Positions 22,568 to 33,889 of a DNA stretch of 64,000 nt are shown in pieces. The stretch is from Actinostola sp. cb2023 (Eukaryota > Cnidaria > Anthozoa > Actiniaria > Actinostolidae), in the NCBI GenBank assembly GCA_033675265.1, contig JAUJYZ010000324.1, positions 351,007 through 415,006 of the forward strand, read 5' to 3'. Position numbers and translations under genes: made by a program. The notes below the pieces were generated by a model. It did no database searches, had not been told where the DNA came from, and saw only the letters and a program-made list of their open reading frames with translations. The stretch's first letter is position 1; each line of letters starts with the position of its first letter.

Positions 22568-22815
22568 GGGTAAATTGCTCGACTGTTCGCATAAATTTCG
22601 TAACCACTTCGTTACTATTTGGAAACATATTTCAAAGTGCTCGACTGTTCGTAAAACTTCGTAACGACTTCGTTACGATTCGGAAACAAATTTCAAAATG
22701 TTCGACTGTCGTAAAAACTTCGTAAAGACTTCGTTACGATTCGGAAACAAATTTCAAAATGCTCGACTGTTCGTATAAACTTCGTAAAGATTTCGTTGCT
22801 GTTCGGAAACAATTT
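22568..22815. repeat. About 61-bp tandem repeat, EndoU intron 2, left
   Basis: Four units with GCTCGACTGTTCG, AACTTCGTAA and GGAAACAAATTTCAAAAT, ending 20 bp before exon 3. Confidence 0.85.
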
Positions 22816-23004
22816 TTTTTGTATCTATTTTTCAGCATTGCTTAATAACTATGACCGGGATACTGGTTCCACAGAGGTTCTCACATCAACTGAGAGATCC
22901 GAAAATAATCAGTTTCTGACGTCAATCATGGCGACCAAGATGATGAAGGAGCTTCATAAATATCTGAGCGCAAAAGGCCTGGCACCAGCAAGCGAGGTAA
23001 ATAC

Positions 23005-24185
23005 GTAGAATCGAACCTCTCGTAAGCGACCACCACCCTTGTTGTTTGGTATAGTAAGGTGGTCGCTTATGGGAGGTGGTCGCATACAAGAGGTAATCAT
23101 TATAGTGTTTGACTTAGATACAGTTGAACCTCTCGTAAGCGACCACCCTTGTTGTTAGGTAAGGTGGTCGCTTATGGGAGGTGGTCGCTTACAAGAAGTG
23201 GTCGCTTACAAGAGGTAATAATTACAGTGTTTGACTTAGATACAGTCGAACCTCTTGTAAGCGATCGCCCTTGTTGTCAGGTAAGGTGGTCGCTTATGGG
23301 AGGTGGTCGCTTACAAGAGGTAATAATTACAGTGTTTGTCTGAGATACAGTCGAACCTCTCGTAAGCGATCACCCTTGTTGTCAGGTAAGGTGGTCGCTT
23401 ATGGGAGGTGGTCGCTTACAAGAGGTAATAATTACAGTGTTTGACTGAGATACAGTCGAACCTCTCGTAAGCGATCACCCTTGTTGTCAGGTAAGGTGGT
23501 CGCTTATGGGAGGTGGTCGCTTACAAAAGGTAATAATTACAGTGTTTGACTTAGATACAGTCGAACCTCTTGTAAGCGACCACCCTTGTTGTCAGGTAAG
23601 GTGGTCGCTTATGAGAGGTGGTCGCTTACAAGAGGTAATAATTACAGTGTTTGCCGCTTAGATACAGTTGAACCTCTCGTAAGCAACCACCCTTGTTGTC
23701 AGGTAAGGTGGTCGCTTATGGGAGGTGGTCGCTTACAAGAGGTAATAATTACAGTGTTTGACTTAGATACAGTCGAACCTCTTGTAAGCGACCACCCTTG
23801 TTGTCAGGTAAGGTGGTCGCTTATGAGAGGTGGTCGCTTACAAGAGGTAATAATTACAGTGTTTGCCGCTTAGCTAGATACAGTTGAACCTCTCGTAAGC
23901 AACCACCCTTGTTGTCAGGTAAGGTGGTCGCTTATGGGAGGTGGTCGCTTACAAGAGGTAATAATTACAGTGTTTGACTTAGATACAGTCGAACCTCTTG
24001 TAAGCGACCACTCTTGTTGTCAGGTAAGGTGGTCGCTTATGAGAGGTGGTCGCTTACAAGAGGTAATAATTACAGTGTTTGCCGCTTAGCTAGATACAGT
24101 TGAACCTCTCGTAAGCAACCACCCTTGTTGTCAGGTAAGGTGGTCGCTTATGGGAGGTGGTCGCCTACAATAGGTAATAATTAAC
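23005..24185. repeat. Satellite made of tandem mariner/pogo-like MITE units, EndoU intron 3, left
   Basis: About 10-11 units of about 105 bp. Each starts CAGTCGAACCTCTCGTAAGC (or CAGTTGAACC), has the complementary core GCGACCACC...GGTGGTCGC and ends at TAGATA before the next CAGT. Units alternate between two variants in places, pointing to two-unit amplification. Confidence 0.9.
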
Positions 24186-24503
24186 TTAGCCTATGTACAG
24201 CCGCTTTTCACCCCTCTCCCCTACGGGGGAAACCACAAGAAGCCGGCAAGCTCGCACACAATTCAGTAAAATTTCAAAACTTATCAAGAATAAATTATCA
24301 AAATAAAAAAGTATAAGTGAAATGAAGTCATAATATCTATGTTTGGTTTCGGTATGTTTTCTGCTTGAAATTATTTTTCGAAAGTTCGAGAAATACGGTA
24401 TCATTTTATCAAAAGTCTTGCAAGGAAGATTTTATATTTAATTATAATATAACTAAATGAAAAAGAAAAAAAGAAAGAAAAAAAAACAAAAAAACAAAAA
24501 AAC

Positions 24504-24879
24504 ATTTCACCGAGAGTCGATCCCCGGGTCACTGGCGTCAAGGTCCAGCGTATTTCCAGAGGACTACGTTAGTCAAGAAATTTCCATAACAATAACCGTT
24601 ACACGATAGACTACTAAATTTACACTCGAAATCAATCGGAAGTACAGATAGCTTGAAGTGGTAAGGGGCAGTCATTTAGGACTAGGATACGACTGTTCCC
24701 TCCCTCTTTGACTACTTCGCTGATTGTGTACTACCCGATAGCGCGGATGAGGCTGAAATCTTCGTCCTATACGTAACATACGGTGACTCAGCATTTAAGT
24801 CTGGGTGTATGGTCGATTTTTTAGTGTTTTGCATAAAATGCAGCTAATTATCGCTGGTTCAAGTCACAGTCCCATCGAC
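24504..24879. repeat. tRNA-related two-ended repeat, copy 2 (EndoU intron 3)
   Basis: Same element as at 7409-7790 in the opposite orientation, with similar T- or A-rich tails outside both tRNA-like ends. The B-box-like segment at the 24,504 end reads GGATCGACTCT on the reverse strand, one base off the other copy. Confidence 0.6.
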
Positions 24880-25376
24880 TTTTTTTTCTGTTTTTTTCTT
24901 TTATTTCTTTTTTCTTTTTTTCTTTTTCTTCTTTTTATTGTAGTAACTGATTTTTTTTACTGTTTTTTTATTTTTTACTGATTTCATTTCATTTATTTTT
25001 ATTTTATTATTTATTACATTTTTTTTTACTAGGAATTTTTTTGTTAACTATTATTGATAAAAAACCTTACAAATTTTTTGATATCGTTCCAGTCTTCATT
25101 CAAATACCAGCTAAAAGTCATGTGGTTGTACTTCTATCGCCGCAAAGCCTATCGGGATTCTTCGGGGATCGAGCATGTTTTTCTTGGCGAATTGAAAAGA
25201 AATCAAAATGGCGTCACCCAAGTCTCGGGATTCCACAACTGGCTTCAGTTTTACTTAGAGGAGAAGAACAACAATCTTGTAAACTATTACGGGTATTACA
25301 AAGTGAAGAAAACAACTGCAGTAAGTCCATTTTTACAATCCATCCCTGTAGATTTAAAGTATAAAGGCGCAGCGGT

Positions 25377-25765
25377 CATGTTAGTTAATGACGTCATCGG
25401 GATCCAACATGGCCGCCATGACGTCACGTGAAAACCAGATTTAAAGTACAAAGACGCAGCGGCCATGTTGATTGGTGGTACAAACAATAGAAGCTAATGA
25501 CGTCACCAGGAACCAACATGGCCGCCATGACGTCACGTGAAAACCAGATTTAAAGTACAAAGACGCAGCGGCCATGTTGATTGGTGGTACAAACAATAGA
25601 AGCTAATGACGTCACCAGGAACCAACATGGCCGCCATGACGTCACGTGAAAACCAGATTCAAGTACAAAGACGCAGCGGCCATGTTGGTGGTACAAACAA
25701 GAGAAGCTAATGAGGAATGCTTTGTTATCGGGAACCAACATGGCCGCCATGACGTCACGTGAAAA
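25377..25765. repeat. About 110-bp tandem repeat rich in CRE and E-box sites, EndoU intron 4, left
   Basis: Four units. Each carries TGACGTCA twice (seven exact copies in all), most of the second ones as TGACGTCACGTG where a CRE overlaps CACGTG, next to GGCCGCCATG. They are matches to CREB/ATF and bHLH sites. Function is not shown. Confidence 0.85.
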
Positions 25766-26224
25766 CCGCAGATATTACCACAATCCTTTGCGCGCACAAG
25801 TCACTACATTTCGCACATTTCGTAGAAACTTTAGGCTCGCAAAGGATTACTGGGTAAAAGTTATCGTCCATTTTGTTTGTTTTCCAGCCTACCGCTGTCA
25901 AGCTACAGATGTCATGGCACAACAACCTAAAGCCAGTCACAGGCTTTTTTCCTCGGTACCAGTCCCGAATTTGAAATAGCAATCTACACGGCCTGCTTCA
26001 AAGTGAGGCCAGACCAAAAATGCAGTTGCTATATCAACGGGCAGAAGATTACCATCCAAACATACACCATGGCAACCAAGTACGTAGGCTCAGCCTTTCC
26101 AATCCAGTAGAAATCGTGAGGACTGGATACACGCACCCTCCCCTCCCATAGTACTTTTAGAAGATATCTCGACCAACCGCAAAGGTCTCTGGGTAGCTGT
26201 AAAAGCTTGGAAAAAAGTGATATT

Positions 26225-26230
26225 AATAAA
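26225..26230 (+). promoter_or_regulatory. Poly(A) signal AATAAA of left EndoU gene
   Basis: A canonical AATAAA lies 115 bp after the EndoU stop codon and about 215 bp before the myotrophin start codon, leaving little room for a separate myotrophin promoter. Confidence 0.55.
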
Positions 26231-26445
26231 CGTAGTTTCAACTCATAGTTGTGCTGTTTTTTATCTATTTTTCTCACATTATTATTATTAAGTAAATCAT
26301 TTCTTGGGTTTCCTGTGTTATTATATCCCGCGTAGTCCTAGATATAGTGTAACCGCTGACCGATCTGGGCAGTGTCAGTTTCGTTGTTGCTTCTTGTTCC
26401 CGAATTTGGAGGCCACAATTTTACCCCCCAAAAATCTCCTCGATC

Positions 26446-29400
26446 ATGGACGAACAACTGCGGTGGGCTTCACAAAATGGCGATACTGATAAAGTACAGG
26501 AGCTGTTGGATCAGGTAGCTTGTTGAATTTGTTGTCGAGTAATTTTTATGCCGAATAATATCGCTGCCAACGAGATCGCTTTGTTTGGTTCTATTCTTAC
26601 TTTCGAATTTATGAAGGTTTCAGTGCACATAACAATAGCCTTTACAGTTAGAGATGGAGCTTGCTTTGTGTGGCTCGTTTTTGAGCAACAATAAGGCTTG
26701 CTTTGGGCGCTGGGATGGACAGATCGGAGTGTGTTTAGATGAGATCGGTAACAGCAGCTTGAATCGATGATATTTGACTCCAAAGTCTGACATATTGCTA
26801 CTAAGCAGATAATATAGACAAAACTGCAATGCCTTTGTTTGATCGTTGATTTAATTTAGCAATTACCGGCTTAAAGAGTCTAGAATCTGGACTAAAATCC
26901 TGAGTGAAAGCGTTAGCCATCTGTTCATACAGATAAAGAAGATACAATGTAACTACATGGCTTTTCACTTTCAAAACAATAAGCTTAGTTATAACGAAAT
27001 AAGCTAGATCATTAAAAAATAAACGTGCAATTTTTACTTCTTATATAATTAAACAAAAAAAAACAAAAACAAAAAAACCTTAAATTGTATTTTTTGCACA
27101 AGTTGAATTAACAAATTGAAGGACTTTTGGTCATCAATTCATCTGGCTGAAGAGCTACATTGTACTGTAAGTGTTGAATCGTTGTTATTATCATTACATA
27201 TTCAATACTCAATGATCCAAGATGATCCAACATTGGAATGTCGCCCAAGTACATGTATTCTGTAATAAATCACTTTTGTAAATTATTCACAGCTTTTTTG
27301 TGTTGTTTGGATGGCTCAAAATTGCACAATTTTATACTTATAAAAGACAGACACCTTTGTCTGGTCCCTGCTGCACTGTTTCATTATAAATTCTCTCTCT
27401 AAGACAGACACCTTTCTCTGGTCCCTGCTGCACTGTTTTATTATAAATTCTCTCTCTAAGACAGACACCTTTGTCTGGTCCCTGCTGCACTGTTTTATTA
27501 TAAATTCTCTCTCTAAGACAGACACCTTTGTCTGTTCCCTGCTGCAATGTTTTACTATAAATTATCTCTCTAAGACAGACACCTTTGTCTGGTAACTGCT
27601 GCACTGTTTTATTATAAATTCTTTCTCTAAGACAGACACCTCTCTAAGACAGACACCTCTCTAAGACAGACACCTCTGATGTTTATTTATTACAGGGTGT
27701 GAATGTTAACCAAGATCTTGGTAAGAAAAGGACACCACTTCATGTCGCAGCCGACTGTGGCCAAACTGAAGTCCTACAGCTCTTGTTAGAGAAAGGTGCC
27801 AACATAAATGTAAGTGTCATGGGTTCCCTGTGTTAATTTGGGTTCCCTGTGTTAATTTGGGTTCCCTGTGTTAATTTGGGTTCCCTGTGTTAATTTGGGT
27901 TCCCTGTGTTAATTTGGGTTCCCTGTGTTAATTTGGGTTCCCTGTATTGCATAACGAGGTATTATCAGACCCACCCATTTTAGTATGTTATTATAGAGGC
28001 CTTTTCGTATCATCTGTACGCTTTTGATTGGTTCAGAAAGGAAGCCATTTGAGTGTCACGGTACCATGCCATATTGAAAGAGTTTGATTGGATGAGATGC
28101 ATCTGCACACTTTTTGATTGGTTCAGAAACGGAAATTATTTGAGTGTCACGGTACCGTGTCGTATTGAAAGAGTTTGATTGGATGAGATGCATCTGCACA
28201 CTTTTTGATTGGTTCAGAAACGGAAACCATTTGAGTGTCACGGTACCGTGTCGTATTGAATGAGTTTGATTGGATGATATGCATCTCCATGCTTTTTGAT
28301 TGGTTCAGAAAGGAAGCCATTTGAGTGTCACGGTACCGTGCCGTATTGAAAGAGTTTGATTGGATGAGATGCATCTGCACACTTTTTGATTGGTTCAGAA
28401 AGCAAGCCATTTGAGTGTCACGGTACCATGCCGTATTGAAAGAGTTTGATTGGACGAGATGCATCTGCACGCTTTTTGATTGGTTCAGAAAGCAAGCCAT
28501 TTGAGTGTCACGGTACCATGCCGTATTGAAAGAGTTTGATTGGATGAGATGCATCTGCACGCTTTTTGATTGGTTCAGAAAGGAAGCCATTTGAGTGTCA
28601 CGGTACCATGCCGTATTGAAAGAGTTTGATTGGATGAGATGCATCTGCACGCTTTTTGATTGGTTCAGAAAGCAAGCCATTTGAGTGTCACGGTACCATG
28701 CCGTATTGAAAGAGTTTGATTGGATGAGATGCATCTGCACGCTTTTTGATTGGTTCAGAAAAAAAACCTAACTCAGCAAACGTTTATTTATTTATTCATT
28801 TGTTTATTCATTCATATGTTTCCAATAGGCTAAAGATTCCCATGGAATTACTGCTCTTCTGTCTACGATATGGGAGGGACATATCGCAAGTGCAAAGTTT
28901 CTTTTAGAAAAGGTTAGAAAAGTTCTACATTTATCTTAGTATAATGTGAAAAAGAGTACATAACTACTGACGTTTTGGCCCTGTACACGGGCGAATTTAT
29001 CGGAGATTCAGTATCGGCAATTTTATCGCAACCACAAATCGCCCGTGTAAACTATCGCTGGTGATTTAACGGCGATAAATTTTGAACATGCTCGAAATTT
29101 TGTGCAGCTTCGCAGCGATAAAATCGCCAACAAAATTGCCCATGTAAACGGCCCTTTACTCCAACAAAGGTCCAAGTGCAGTGAAATAGAAAGCAGACAG
29201 TTGCTTCTTTTTTACCTACTCAGTTGATAAATGAAACATTACAGCTGAGTTTAAACTACATTGATTACATGTTTTCAAGCTTTTACAGAGTCCTTTGTGG
29301 TTGTTCACTGAGATATCTTCTAAAAGTCTATGGGAGGGGAGGGTGCGGAGGGTACTTAACATTACTGATGTTTCACTTAGCAGAATCACAGACTATTAGA

Positions 29401-30720
29401 ACTTTAAAGTGCTACTTAGACGAAAATCGATCGAAGTTTAATTTAGCTGAAACTTCATTGAATAATTCTTCAAGGGTTTAATAATAACTAGTGAAAATCT
29501 TTTTTCGATATTCCAGAGGGAAGTACTATATTTTCATGAATCTTTAGACGAGTCAGTGACGTCATCTACTCAACCCAACATTCAGCTCCATACATTTCTT
29601 TGTATTTTGTGAGTCAAAATATCTCAATGTTTTGTTCAGATAACAGCTCTGCATTGAACAAAACTGGTCAGACAATCAATCCTAAGCACAAATAATGTAA
29701 GAAAACTCCTTCACCCAAACTTTTAGCTTCATAGAAATAAAATAATTCAAGAAACTAAATACAAAGAAATGTATGGAGTGAAGCTGTGTTGATTGTTAGG
29801 GTTGAGTAGATGACCTCACTGACACATTAATTAACCAGTAATTGTATGGCTCTTTGAGATTATTTCAGTGAAGTTTCAGCTAAATTAAACTTCTATCGAT
29901 TTTCGTCTAAGTAGCCACTTTAACATGTTTGCTTCCAGGGCGCCAATCCCAACGACACGGCACCTGATGGAAGTTCTTATTACGCAGCAGCAGAGAGTGA
30001 TGAAGCTAGACAATTGCTGAAGCAATTTGGAGCAAAGGTACTTTATGTTGCATAGCTAATGCAGACTTACAGTATATCTGGTCCCTGGTGTATGTACATA
30101 ATGTTTTGCAGCAGAGACAAGACAAAAGTGTATTTCTTAGAGAAGTGAACCTCTTGTCCCTGCTGCACTTTCTAAAAGACACTTCTCTAAGACAGACACC
30201 TCTCTAAAGGGCCGTTTACACGGACGATTTTGTCGGCGATTTTATCGCCGCAAAGTTATTGCAACCACAAATAGCCCATGTAAACTAGCGGCGATAAAGT
30301 TGCAGCCAAATCGCTGCAATTTCGAACATGCTCGAAATTTTGTGCAACTTCGTGGCGATAAAGTTGCCGACAAAATCGCCAATTAAATCACCCGTGTAAA
30401 TGGCCCTTAAGACAGACACCTTTGTCTGGTCCCTGCTGTACTGTTTATTATAAATTCTCTCTCTAAGACAGACACCTTTGTCTGTTCCCTGCTGCACTGT
30501 TTTATTATAAATTCTTTCTAAGACAGACACCTTTGTCTGGTCCCTGCTGCACTGTTTTATTATAAATTCTCTCTCTAAGACAGACACCTTTGTCTGGTCC
30601 CTGCTGCACTGTTTTACTATAAATTCTCTCTCTAAGACAGACACCTAAGACATTACATAATATATATTTTACGCTTTGCCATGTTCTAATATATATGTAT
30701 TTGTTCTATTCCAGGAATAG
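26446..30720 (+). CDS. MTPN: Myotrophin (V-1)-like ankyrin-repeat protein, left copy
   Basis: Exons: 26446-26514, 27696-27809, 28829-28912, 29939-30037, 30715-30720; all phase 0 and GT-AG; 123 residues. The protein starts MDEQLRWASQNGD and is made of about three ankyrin repeats, with TPLHVAADCGQ at the start of the second repeat and ITALLSTIWEGH in the third. Order and size match myotrophin (118 residues in vertebrates), a cytosolic protein known to bind actin capping protein CP and block barbed-end capping. The last exon would hold only GAA TAG. If that intron is not removed, translation ends six codons after exon 4. Introns contain minisatellites, a CCAAT-repeat array and several MITEs. Possible poly(A) signal at 31090. 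Confidence 0.9.
27342..27674. repeat. 57-bp minisatellite, myotrophin intron 1, left
   Basis: Five to six units of the same 57-bp family as in the DMRT intron, ending 21 bp before myotrophin exon 2. Confidence 0.9.
27820..27952. repeat. 19-bp tandem repeat, myotrophin intron 2, left
   Basis: Seven units of GGGTTCCCTGTGTTAATTT directly after exon 2. Confidence 0.95.
28006..28765. repeat. 90-bp tandem repeat with two CCAAT boxes per unit, myotrophin intron 2, left
   Basis: Eight full units plus part of a ninth. Each unit has TTTTTGATTGGTTCAG and GTTTGATTGGATGAG, two inverted CCAAT boxes about 50 bp apart, and a GGTACC palindrome. NF-Y is the usual CCAAT binder. Confidence 0.92.
28975..29155. 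mobile_element. Diverged Harbinger-type MITE, myotrophin intron 3, left
   Basis: Same internal sequence family as 30208-30407 (tttatcgc / gcgataaa inverted segments), with degraded ends GGCCCTGTACACGGG and CCCATGTAAACGGCCC. Confidence 0.6.
29403..29922. mobile_element. About 520-bp MITE with nested inverted repeats, myotrophin intron 3, left
   Basis: Outer inverted ends share CTACTTAGACGAAAATCGAT and TTTAATTTAGCTGAAACTTC. Inner ones share TCAGTGACGTCATCTACTCA (one mismatch) and ACATTTCTTTGTA. Confidence 0.65.
30208..30407. mobile_element. PIF/Harbinger-type MITE inserted in the 57-bp minisatellite, left
   Basis: 200 bp with ends AGGGCCGTTTACACGG and GTGTAAATGGCCCT, flanked by TAA on both sides (30205-30207, 30408-30410). 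The broken minisatellite unit continues after it. A 3-bp TWA duplication is the mark of PIF/Harbinger elements. A diverged relative lies at 28975-29155. Confidence 0.75.
30411..30650. repeat. 57-bp minisatellite, myotrophin intron 4, left
   Basis: About four units of the 57-bp family. A partial unit lies at 30,176-30,207 on the other side of an inserted Harbinger-type MITE. Confidence 0.88.
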
Positions 30721-31089
30721 ATAGATGCATTGACCAAATCAATAATTAGAAAATGGTTTAACAAGACAGTTTTTGTAGCACTAAAGAAGCAAAAGTTACC
30801 AATGATAGTGTTACCAATAGAGTCGTTCTCGTATGAGTGGGAAACCTGTGGCACAGAGTTACGGCCAAAACATCTATTCAACCAATCACGGCATGGTGAC
30901 GGCACAAACCATACCGTAACTACTTGTAATCCCACTCATTCGAAAACGACTCAGTTGGACTATTACGGTACATTGTACAATGGCCGTTACAAGTCATGAG
31001 ATATTTTGATGAGCCTGTAGTTATATATAACTGTAGGTATTGACCTTACTCTGAGTGAATATTCTTTCTTATTGTACTGTAATGTATCT

Positions 31090-31095
31090 AATAAA
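31090..31095 (+). promoter_or_regulatory. Poly(A) signal AATAAA of left myotrophin gene
   Basis: AATAAA about 370 bp after the stop codon. The 3' UTR candidate 30721 to about 31,110 contains no other gene-like feature. Confidence 0.5.
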
Positions 31096-31224
31096 GCACA
31101 AGGCTAATTATTTCACAATACTGAATGTACAATGTATGATTTATATATATACTAGATTGTGAAGTCATTGTTCTATCATTCCTTACCCACCCTTCCCTGA
31201 ACACATTTTGTAATGTTATCTTTG

Positions 31225-32165
31225 CACACGAAGGGGTCCCTGCAAGAACAGAGTAAGTGACTTGTGATCAAAACCCAAATTCTCCTTTGAAATTCAAAGA
31301 ATCGTGAGGAGAATTTAGATTTTGATTTATTAATAGAGTCGGCAATATTGCTGGCATATGATTTCAGCATGTGTCATGCACATCTGAACTGTTATCAATA
31401 GGCGAGTGTAATGTTTACGAACATCAACATTATGATTCTAATTTGCCAACTATTTTTACAATGGGTTGTCACCTTGCTTTGTTATATTAGCCAGCAGATT
31501 TATGGTTGGTACTTTACTTAACAATGGTGTATGTCAGAGTATGCTTACCTATAGAGTCCATAATATTGACAGCAGACAATTTATTGTGTGATTTCAGAAT
31601 GTTTTCCACCTCTGCAATGAGGGTTTATCACGTAATTTCAAAACTCATAGGACAAAAAATGATTATCATAGCTGGAAAGAGCTCGTTGAAATTAGCATTT
31701 TTTTTTTGAAAATTCATATCTTTGCAATTTGTGAAGCGATCTTTTCCAAACTTCACATTTTTACTTATTTGAACGAGCTCTTTCCAGTTATGATAATCAT
31801 TTTGTTGTCCTATGAATTTTGAAATTACATGATAAACCCTCATCGTGCAAAATGTTACAGAAGTAGGATCGCATTGTACTTCAATTAGCTTGGTCACAAA
31901 AATAATTTATTGAAAGGCTCCCTGCAAGAACAATGTATTAAAGTGATCTCTGATCAAAATCTAAATTCTCCTCTACAATCTATGAATTCCAAAGGAGAAT
32001 TTGGATTCTGATCACAAGTCACTTTCACCGTTCTTGCAGACCCTTTCACTTCATACTACTCACTGATCAAAGACTAAATTCTCCTCTACAATCTTTGAAT
32101 TGCAAAGGAGAATTTGGATTATGATCTTGAGTCGCTTACTCCATTCATGCAGGGAGCCCTTCAAT
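31225..32165. repeat. Cluster of related foldback units (CCCTGCAAGAAC family), left
   Basis: Three or four diverged copies at about 31,232-31,345, 31,914-32,048 and 32,060-32,165. Each has CCTGCAAGAAC, AAATTCTCCT and its inverse AGGAGAATTT as a stem. They surround the foldback at 31618-31845. No gene is seen in 31,110-32,460. Confidence 0.6.
31618..31845. mobile_element. Foldback element downstream of myotrophin, left
   Basis: Inverted halves share GGGTTTATCA, CTCATAGGACAA-type and GGAAAGAGCTCGTT segments, separated by about 75 bp. Confidence 0.6.
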
Positions 32166-32521
32166 TGCACAGGTGGACGACGCACGCTGCAATCATGTAC
32201 CAGCAATGTGGTGCTGCGTATTTGTACCTTTACATGTGTCGTGTTAATTATGTGAATAATTATGTCGTCTATGAATAATTTATTATTTGAACAATTTAAA
32301 GTGATCTATGTTACCATGGTTACCACCAACTAGGGTCAACTGATTTAGCGTCGAACAATATTTAAGTGTCAAATATCAATACTCTGTAGAATGTGCTGTG
32401 CCCCCTTAAGTATTTGACAAGTTCATCCTTATATGGTCGGAAAACTTTGAGATGTCATTTCCATGGTAACGATAACTGGGTTCTTGTTTCATAATAAATG
32501 TTTAATCAATCTGTTGTTGTC

Positions 32522-33022
32522 TCATTGTAACCATGACAATAGTGGTAACCATGACAATAGTGGCAACCATGACAATAGTGGTAACCACGACAATAGTTGC
32601 AACCACGACAATAGTGGTAACCACGACAATAGTGGTAACCATGACAATAGTGGCAACCATGGTAATAGTGGTAACCATGACAATAGTGGCAACCATGACA
32701 ATAGTGGTAACCATGACAATAGTCATAACCCTAGCAACGACGAGGGTGGCAATACTCGATGACCATAATAGCCTTGTAACCATAATAGCCTTGTAACCAT
32801 AGTAGCCTTGTAACCATAGTAGCCTTGTAACCATAGTAGCCTTGTAACCATAGTAGCCTTGTAACCATAATAGCCTTGTAACCATAGTAGCCTTGTAACC
32901 ATAGTAGCCTTGTAACCATAGTAGCCTTGTAACCATAGTAGCCTTGTAACCATAATAGCCTTGTAACCATAGTAGCCTTGTAACCATAATAGCCTTGTAA
33001 CCATAGTAGCCTTGTAACCATA
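32522..33022. repeat. Two adjoining short tandem repeats (18 bp and 17 bp), left
   Basis: 32522-32735 is an 18-bp repeat around AACCATGACAATAGTGGT. 32762-33022 is a 17-bp repeat ACCATAGTAGCCTTGTA. Both contain GGTTAC/GTAACC-type words, so they may share an origin. The many open frames across them are artefacts. Confidence 0.93.
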
Positions 33023-33277
33023 GAACAATGAAGAAGATATCAGAGCCTGTCCGCTATGATTATCCTTGTGTCAGTACATTTCTGTAATCAGGGTTTCAAT
33101 GTACTGTACATTTGTACCTCTCATCTATTTTACTTGGCAGGCTCCTGTGGCTCGCCAAGTTGAAAAATGGGTTTCTTTTTCATATGGCCACAAAGCGCTA
33201 ACTGAGTACCAAGGCGTACATGCTCTCTGTGCCTCTGAGGAAACTCATTGCTGAAGCCCACTTATAGAGCATCTTGT

Positions 33278-33482
33278 TCACAATGAATCCTGTAAACAGG
33301 AAAAAACACATTACTGTAAGAGTTCCACTTATTTCTCATGACAAACCAAAGAACAACACAGCGTGTAAACCAAACATGGAAAATAGATGTAGGAACACGA
33401 AGTAGAGTGTACTTACATCGTCATTTGGCTCTCCTAATCTGTGCTTTAATTTCCTGTACCAGTTTGGTGGCTCAGACTTTGT
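33278..33482 (-). CDS. Candidate last exons of an unknown gene, left copy
   Basis: A possible exon at 33482-33417 (acceptor ATAG, donor GAT|GTAAGT) reads TKSEPPNWYRKLKHRLGEPND plus a final D. It joins in phase to GATTCATTGTGA (33289-33278), giving a C-terminus DDDSL. No family is recognised. Upstream exons are not seen between here and the spacer, so the gene would be cut by the palindrome centre. Evidence is splice signals and a protein-like composition only. Confidence 0.25.
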
Positions 33483-33518
33483 CTATGATAACATTGTCAT
33501 CATCATTGATATTTACTC

Positions 33519-33787
33519 ATACAGTCATTCTCATAAAGGTTGTCCAGATGAAAAGACTACAATACTACAATAAAGTCGCGTGATTCATTATGTATTCAAT
33601 TTCTGCGCGCGGAACGTACTGCGAGTTGATACCAGCGCCATTACATTCAGTTCTCACAATGCTGTACACTTTTGCATCTCAAATTGAAATTCCATGCGAG
33701 AAAATTGAATACATAATGAATCACGTGAATTTATTGTAGTATTGTAGTCTTTTCATCTGGACAACCTTTTTGAGAATGACTGTATGT
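33519..33787. mobile_element. About 270-bp foldback element next to the palindrome centre, left
   Basis: Inverted halves of about 80 bp share CATACAGTCATTCTCA, GGTTGTCCAGATGAAAAGAC and TGATTCATTATGTATTCAAT, around a roughly 105-bp loop. It lies about 100 bp from the arm edge. Confidence 0.75.
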
Positions 33788-33889
33788 AGATGACATATCT
33801 GCGTCACTGACAATGGTTGATAAGTTGGAGTTTTGAGTACAATCATGCATGCATAGTAAATTATCAGACAGTTTCAAAGGCGTAAGGAA

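Larger units (their letters stand above)
21482..26110 (+). pseudogene. EndoU family secreted endoribonuclease, left copy (frameshifted)
   Basis: Five exons: 21482-21537, 22283-22488, 22836-22996, 25093-25320, 25888-26110, all GT-AG. Exon 1 encodes a hydrophobic signal peptide (MAGFSCALRITLVSLALLR). The rest matches the XendoU/EndoU fold, known to cut single-stranded RNA at uridines in a metal-dependent way. Likely catalytic residues are H169 (IEHVFLGE), H189 (GFHNWLQFY) and K232 (NLKPVTG). In the last exon a T6 run at 25945-25950 replaces the T5 of the right copy. This shifts the frame after GFF and stops seven codons later, removing the SPEFE motif and the C-terminal strands. It may be a sequencing homopolymer error rather than a real pseudogene. 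Possible polyadenylation signal at 26225. Confidence 0.85.

Noticed and set aside
23005..24185. CRISPR-like array
   Set aside because: Regular repeats, but no unique spacers; units are whole MITE copies and the DNA is from an intron-bearing animal.
28056..28740. 197-residue repetitive open frame
   Set aside because: Translation of the 90-bp CCAAT-box repeat within the myotrophin intron, on the antisense strand.
32463..33028. Open frames with repeated short peptides
   Set aside because: Translations of 17-18-bp tandem repeats in several frames at once.
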